10,799 nucleotides of DNA from CAKSKB01 sp034186235 (GTDB taxonomy: Bacteria > Bacillota > Clostridia > HGM11514): contig JAXGBA010000048.1 in NCBI GenBank assembly GCA_034186235.1, positions 1-10,799 on the forward strand, written 5' to 3'. The position numbers were made by a program, and so were the translations under genes. Shown piece after piece: positions 8,214 through 10,799 of this stretch. The notes beneath the pieces are model-generated. The model saw nothing but the letters and a program-made list of their open reading frames with translations. It did no database searches and had not been told where the DNA came from. Position 1 is the stretch's first letter, and each line of letters begins with the position of its first letter.

Positions 8214-9050
8214 ATGAAAAAGGTCGGATTTATCGATTATTTTCTTGACGAGTGGCATGCAAACAATTATCCGGATTTGATTAAGAATCATTCCGGCGGC
8301 GGGTTTATTGTCAAATATGCATACGGAAAAATTGACAGCCCGAGCGGCATGACCAATGCAGAGTGGGCGGAGAAATACGGTATTGCGCTTTGCGAAAGCA
8401 TAGAAGAGGTTATAGAAAAGAGCGATGTTCTTATTGTTCTTTCTCCTGATAACCCCGAAATGCACGAGGAGCTGTGCGACCTCCCGTTAAAATCCGGCAA
8501 GCTTGTTTACATTGATAAAACCTTTGCTCCCGACAAACAGACGGCGGAAAGAATTTTTGCAAAAGCAGACGAGCACGGCTGCAAATGCTATTCAAGCTCG
8601 GCTCTCGCTTTTTCATCCGAGCTCCCCAAAATTAACGCCGCTGAAATCGATGCAATTTACACAGAGGGTGCAGGCGGCTTTGCAGAATATATGATTCATC
8701 AGATTGAACCTGTTGTTAAGCTTATGAATACTCCGGCGAGGCGTGCAATATATACGGGAACCCCGCATCATCCTGCGGCAATCGTTGAGTTTTCAGACGG
8801 TCGCCAATGGCATATGATGCACAGAAATGACCGTGACTGGTCGTTTAAGTATATGTTGATTAATAAGAACAACGGTGCAGAATCAGTTGAAATCAAATCC
8901 GATTATTTCGGCAATTTTATAGATGCACTTATTGAGTTTTTCAAAACCGGCGACATTCCGGTTCCGCACAAAAACACAATTGAGGTTATCGCAATAAGGG
9001 ACGCTCTTATGAAGGCGAGCAGGCAGCCTTTTGTATGGGTTGAAATCTAA
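8214..9050 (+). CDS. Atypical Gfo/Idh/MocA-like oxidoreductase lacking the glycine-rich nucleotide loop
   Basis: The product is 278 residues, about 70 shorter than its neighbour. The first strand reads MKKVGFIDYFLDEWHANNYP, where the normal GxGxxG/A loop is replaced by DYFLDEW. The order of elements still follows the family. A strand and helix around residues 60-82 end in LIVLSPDNPEMHEEL. VYIDKTFAP (98-106) stands where EKP is expected, with K102 as the candidate lysine. MIHQIEPVVKLM (160-171) matches the HxxD segment of the neighbour, with H162 and E165. The C-terminal substrate domain looks shortened. It is translated with the gene before it and followed 14 bases later by the AraC gene. It may bind its cofactor differently, act as a non-redox partner (isomerase or hydrolyase-like), or form a mixed complex with its neighbour. 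Superfamily membership is well supported; function is open. Confidence 0.85.
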   Translation: MKKVGFIDYFLDEWHANNYPDLIKNHSGGGFIVKYAYGKIDSPSGMTNAEWAEKYGIALCESIEEVIEKSDVLIVLSPDNPEMHEELCDLPLKSGKLVYIDKTFAPDKQTAERIFAKADEHGCKCYSSSALAFSSELPKINAAEIDAIYTEGAGGFAEYMIHQIEPVVKLMNTPARRAIYTGTPHHPAAIVEFSDGRQWHMMHRNDRDWSFKYMLINKNNGAESVEIKSDYFGNFIDALIEFFKTGDIPVPHKNTIEVIAIRDALMKASRQPFVWVEI

Positions 9051-9064
9051 AGGGCGGTGAATTT

Positions 9065-9949
9065 ATGGCTGAGGGTGACGGCAAGCTTTTTGCATTTGAA
9101 AATTTGTTCTGGAAGCAGAATATGATGCTTGATTTTATAAAGATTATGCAGATAAGCGAGGTTGTTCTGCAACCCGGAGGTCTGATTTTTGACCACAGGC
9201 AAGTCTGCAATGAAATAACATATGTTGTCTCCGGTGCGGGGTATTTTTACACGGAAGGTGTCGCAATGCGCGCCGGATACGGTGATATTCATGTGGTTTC
9301 AAAGGGGCAGCATCATAAAATTATCGGCGACGAAAACGAAAAGCTGAGGTATATCTGCATTGGTTTCAATTTTGGGGAAATCCCCGATGATTTCGTGAAT
9401 ATTGCCGCATTTTTTGCCAATTCGCCTTCGTTTCTTCTGAAATCCGAAGGCGACATCAGGCATCTTTTCGACATGATGATAAACGAGTTCTATCAGAACA
9501 CCGCCGAAAAAAACATGGTTCTGGAGCATATCATAAAGCTGATTCTGATAAGGGTTTATCAGAAGTTTATCAACAGCTCCAAAAAGCTGAACTCGGAAAG
9601 GAACTCTATCAAGAAAAAAAGCAGCACGGTTTACGGTATCATTAAATATATCGACATTAACATTTACAATGTCAAATCTGTTAGAGAAATTGCTACGGCA
9701 CTCAATTTTACCGAAAACTATATTTCACACATTTTCAAGGCGCGCATGGGCATTTCACTTTCGGCTTACATCAAGCAAAGAAAGGTCCAGACCGCAAGGG
9801 CGCTCCTCGAAAACCAAAACATGACGCTTACCGAAATCGCAGAAATTCTCAATTTTGATTCCGTTCAAAGCCTGAGCCGTGCCTTTAAGCAGGAATATTC
9901 AAAAACGCCTACGCAATATCTTATTGAACTTAAAGAATCCGGGAATTAA
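9065..9949 (+). CDS. AraC-family transcriptional regulator with N-terminal cupin sensor
   Basis: The product is 294 residues, typical for the family. Residues about 28-103 form a cupin-like ligand domain (HRQVCNEITYVVSGAGYFY, then GDIHVVSKGQHHKI). The C-terminal 100 residues carry two helix-turn-helix units: about 204-225 (SVREIATALNFTENYISHIF) and about 253-276 (TLTEIAEILNFDSVQSLSRA), followed by the conserved FKQEYSKTPTQYL close. A ribosome site (GGGCGGTGA) precedes the ATG at 9065 by a few bases. As the last gene of the oxidoreductase operon it is probably a local sensor of the substrate or product, controlling its own operon and perhaps the surface genes upstream. Its stop codon lies in the loop of a terminator and overlaps the convergent gene by four bases. 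Confidence 0.95.
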   Translation: MAEGDGKLFAFENLFWKQNMMLDFIKIMQISEVVLQPGGLIFDHRQVCNEITYVVSGAGYFYTEGVAMRAGYGDIHVVSKGQHHKIIGDENEKLRYICIGFNFGEIPDDFVNIAAFFANSPSFLLKSEGDIRHLFDMMINEFYQNTAEKNMVLEHIIKLILIRVYQKFINSSKKLNSERNSIKKKSSTVYGIIKYIDINIYNVKSVREIATALNFTENYISHIFKARMGISLSAYIKQRKVQTARALLENQNMTLTEIAEILNFDSVQSLSRAFKQEYSKTPTQYLIELKESGN

Positions 9950-9960
9950 TATCCCGGATT
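9936..9960. terminator. Symmetric bidirectional terminator containing both convergent stop codons
   Basis: Nine perfectly paired bases, 9936-9944 (AATCCGGGA) and 9952-9960 (TCCCGGATT), enclose a seven-base loop. The plus strand continues TT after an ATT arm end (four Ts in a row, 9959-9962). The minus strand continues CTTTA after its arm, giving modest T-richness on both sides. The loop holds TTAA (9946-9949), which supplies TAA to the AraC gene (9947-9949) and to the LUD gene on the other strand (9948-9946). The stem encodes the last residues of both proteins. Confidence 0.85.
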
Positions 9961-10578
9961 TTCATCTACTATAATTACTTTTATTCTGTCTTTTGTTCCC
10001 TGATACCCCGTTACCGCATATGTGCTGCAGATACGGTTTGGTGAGGTGCAGCCCGTACCGATACCGCCGTCCGCAAACACGCATTTCCCGGTTTTCGAAC
10101 AGGGCGTGTTTTTATTCAGCCTTACGCAGTTTTTCGGTGCGGCAATGTTCTTTACTCTCTTAACCGCCTCGTCAACATCGCTGACGATTTTATTCACCCC
10201 GACTATAATTATAACCGATTTCGGGCCGAAGGTTATTGCCGCAATGCGGTTTCCGTTGCCGTCAACATTATAAAGCTCGCCGTTTTCCGTCACTGCATTG
10301 GACGATGAAATATAAGTGTCGGCGAAAAAGGATTCCCTGAATATTTCCATAACTTCATCTCTTGAAAGGTCGGACGCAAACCTGTCGAGAAAGTTGTGGT
10401 TTTCCCTGAGATAGTCAATCACGCCGAGTTCCGAAAGTGTAACCGAGCCGCCGACTGCTACCGTATCGTCATTCCCGATAAGCTCTTTCAGAAGCGGAAT
10501 CACATCGTTTCTGCTTTGGACAAAGTATGGCTTCATATTATTCTTTTCAAGATTTTCTATTGTTTTTTTAATGTCCAT
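9946..10578 (-). CDS. LUD-domain (LutC/DUF162-type) protein, "lactate utilization protein" family
   Basis: The product is 210 residues from the ATG at 10578, chosen because GGAG (10591-10588) lies 9 bases before it; an in-frame ATG at 10593 has no visible ribosome site and overlaps that GGAG. The fold signature is VGGSVTLSELGVIDYLR (42-58), SSSNAVTENGELYNVDGNGN (91-110) and FGPKSVIIIVGVNKIV (117-132), as in the stand-alone LUD proteins of clostridia. A C-terminal cysteine cluster (C160, C166, C177, C184, in TPCSKTGKC and GCTSPNRIC) could bind a metal or iron-sulfur cluster. LutC itself belongs to an L-lactate-oxidising complex with LutA and LutB, but neither partner is visible here, and single LUD proteins have no settled function. 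It overlaps the VanZ gene by 22 bases and converges on the AraC gene. Confidence 0.9.
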   Translation of the reverse strand: MDIKKTIENLEKNNMKPYFVQSRNDVIPLLKELIGNDDTVAVGGSVTLSELGVIDYLRENHNFLDRFASDLSRDEVMEIFRESFFADTYISSSNAVTENGELYNVDGNGNRIAAITFGPKSVIIIVGVNKIVSDVDEAVKRVKNIAAPKNCVRLNKNTPCSKTGKCVFADGGIGTGCTSPNRICSTYAVTGYQGTKDRIKVIIVDENPGY

Positions 10579-10799
10579 TTTTTCACACTCCATATTAGAA
10601 TAAAAATCAAAATTCCGGTAAGCGCGCCGGCGGAATCGAGGCATACATCCCTAAATTCACCGCTTCGCCCCGGTACGAAAAGCTGATGAAATTCATCGGA
10701 TGCGGCATAAAGCGCAGAGCACAAAAGCGAAATTACCGCCGTCGTTTTTTTAAACATAAACCCGCCTTTTAAAAAATCGGTGGTGAAAAAAAAACCCCG
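10557..10799 (-). CDS. VanZ-family membrane protein, C-terminal part (5' end beyond window)
   Basis: The segment SALYAASDEFHQLFVPGRSG, then FRDVCLDSAGALTGILIFIL, is the hallmark of the VanZ-like family: a conserved DExHQ and PGRSG loop between two hydrophobic helices. Typical members have about four membrane segments; only the last two are visible. The frame is open to the window edge, so I treat it as truncated by the window. An ATG at 10757 preceded by AAAAGGCGGG could be the start of a short 66-residue version, but that would lack the first half of the domain. VanZ was named from a teicoplanin-resistance cluster; most chromosomal homologues have no proven role, and no resistance genes are nearby. 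The stop (TAG, 10559-10557) lies inside the start of the LUD gene, whose ribosome site is within this coding sequence, so the two are probably translationally coupled. Confidence 0.85.
   Translation of the reverse strand, partial: RGFFFTTDFLKGGFMFKKTTAVISLLCSALYAASDEFHQLFVPGRSGEFRDVCLDSAGALTGILIFILIWSVKKWTLKKQ
10588..10591 (-). promoter_or_regulatory. Ribosome binding site GGAG for the LUD gene, inside the VanZ coding region
   Basis: On the minus strand GGAG at 10591-10588 is followed 9 bases later by the ATG at 10578. It favours this start over the upstream in-frame ATG at 10593, whose first G is shared with the GGAG. Ribosomes finishing the VanZ gene at 10557 would already have passed this site, which suits re-initiation or coupling. 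Confidence 0.75.

Noticed and set aside
10579..10644. N-terminal extension of the LUD protein (MPRFRRRAYRNFDFY...)
   Set aside because: It is out of frame with and fully overlaps the VanZ coding region, does not resemble LUD proteins, and has no ribosome site.
10786..10794. Run of nine As near the window end, read on the minus strand as GGGG followed by nine Ts, as a terminator tail of an upstream gene
   Set aside because: The hairpin that would be needed lies outside the window, and the VanZ frame runs through the tract; it cannot be decided here.
1..10799. Search for CRISPR, tRNA/rRNA, insertion sequences, phage genes, toxin-antitoxin pairs or riboswitches
   Set aside because: No spaced repeats, cloverleaf-like segments, transposase motifs or structured long leaders were seen; all gaps between genes are under about 155 bases and are accounted for.

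Overview
The window looks like chromosomal DNA of a Gram-positive, clostridia-type anaerobe (Bacillota). Reasons are the S-layer-homology (SLH) wall anchor, FIVAR and bacterial Ig-like modules, strong AAGGAG-type ribosome sites, a textbook sigma-A promoter, U-tailed terminators and moderate GC content (my impression, mid-40s %). A plant-fibre or pectin-degrading gut clostridium would fit, but the species cannot be named from this sequence.

Region 1 (1-5195, +) is the 3' part of a very large cell-surface protein whose start lies upstream. It carries Ig-like modules, a long right-handed parallel beta-helix with glycoside-hydrolase-141-like sequence marks, another Ig-like module, a FIVAR / concanavalin-like / FIVAR block, a beta-rich domain, a Ser/Asn/Gly linker and three SLH repeats. 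Region 2 (5317-6999, +) is a secreted 560-residue protein with a signal peptide, Ig-like, LamG-like and InlB-type repeat modules but no wall anchor. A GC-rich hairpin lies between the two genes, and a clear terminator (7018-7049) closes the second.

Region 3 (7087-9960, +) is a compact three-gene operon with its own promoter (TTGAAA-N17-TATAAT). It holds a canonical Gfo/Idh/MocA oxidoreductase, a second member of the same superfamily that lacks the usual glycine-rich nucleotide loop, and an AraC-type regulator with a cupin sensor domain. The likely reading is a sugar or sugar-acid conversion module under local AraC control, placed beside two extracellular carbohydrate-binding or -cleaving proteins.

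Region 4 (9946-10799, -) runs convergently. It has the C-terminal part of a VanZ-family membrane protein overlapping a LUD-domain (LutC/DUF162-type) protein. The two converging genes share a TTAA that provides both stop codons, and this sits in the loop of a symmetric terminator hairpin.

No RNA genes, CRISPR arrays, insertion sequences or phage genes were seen. No wholly new system is evident. The best leads are the atypical oxidoreductase pair, the surface beta-helix enzyme candidate and the stop-codon-in-terminator arrangement.
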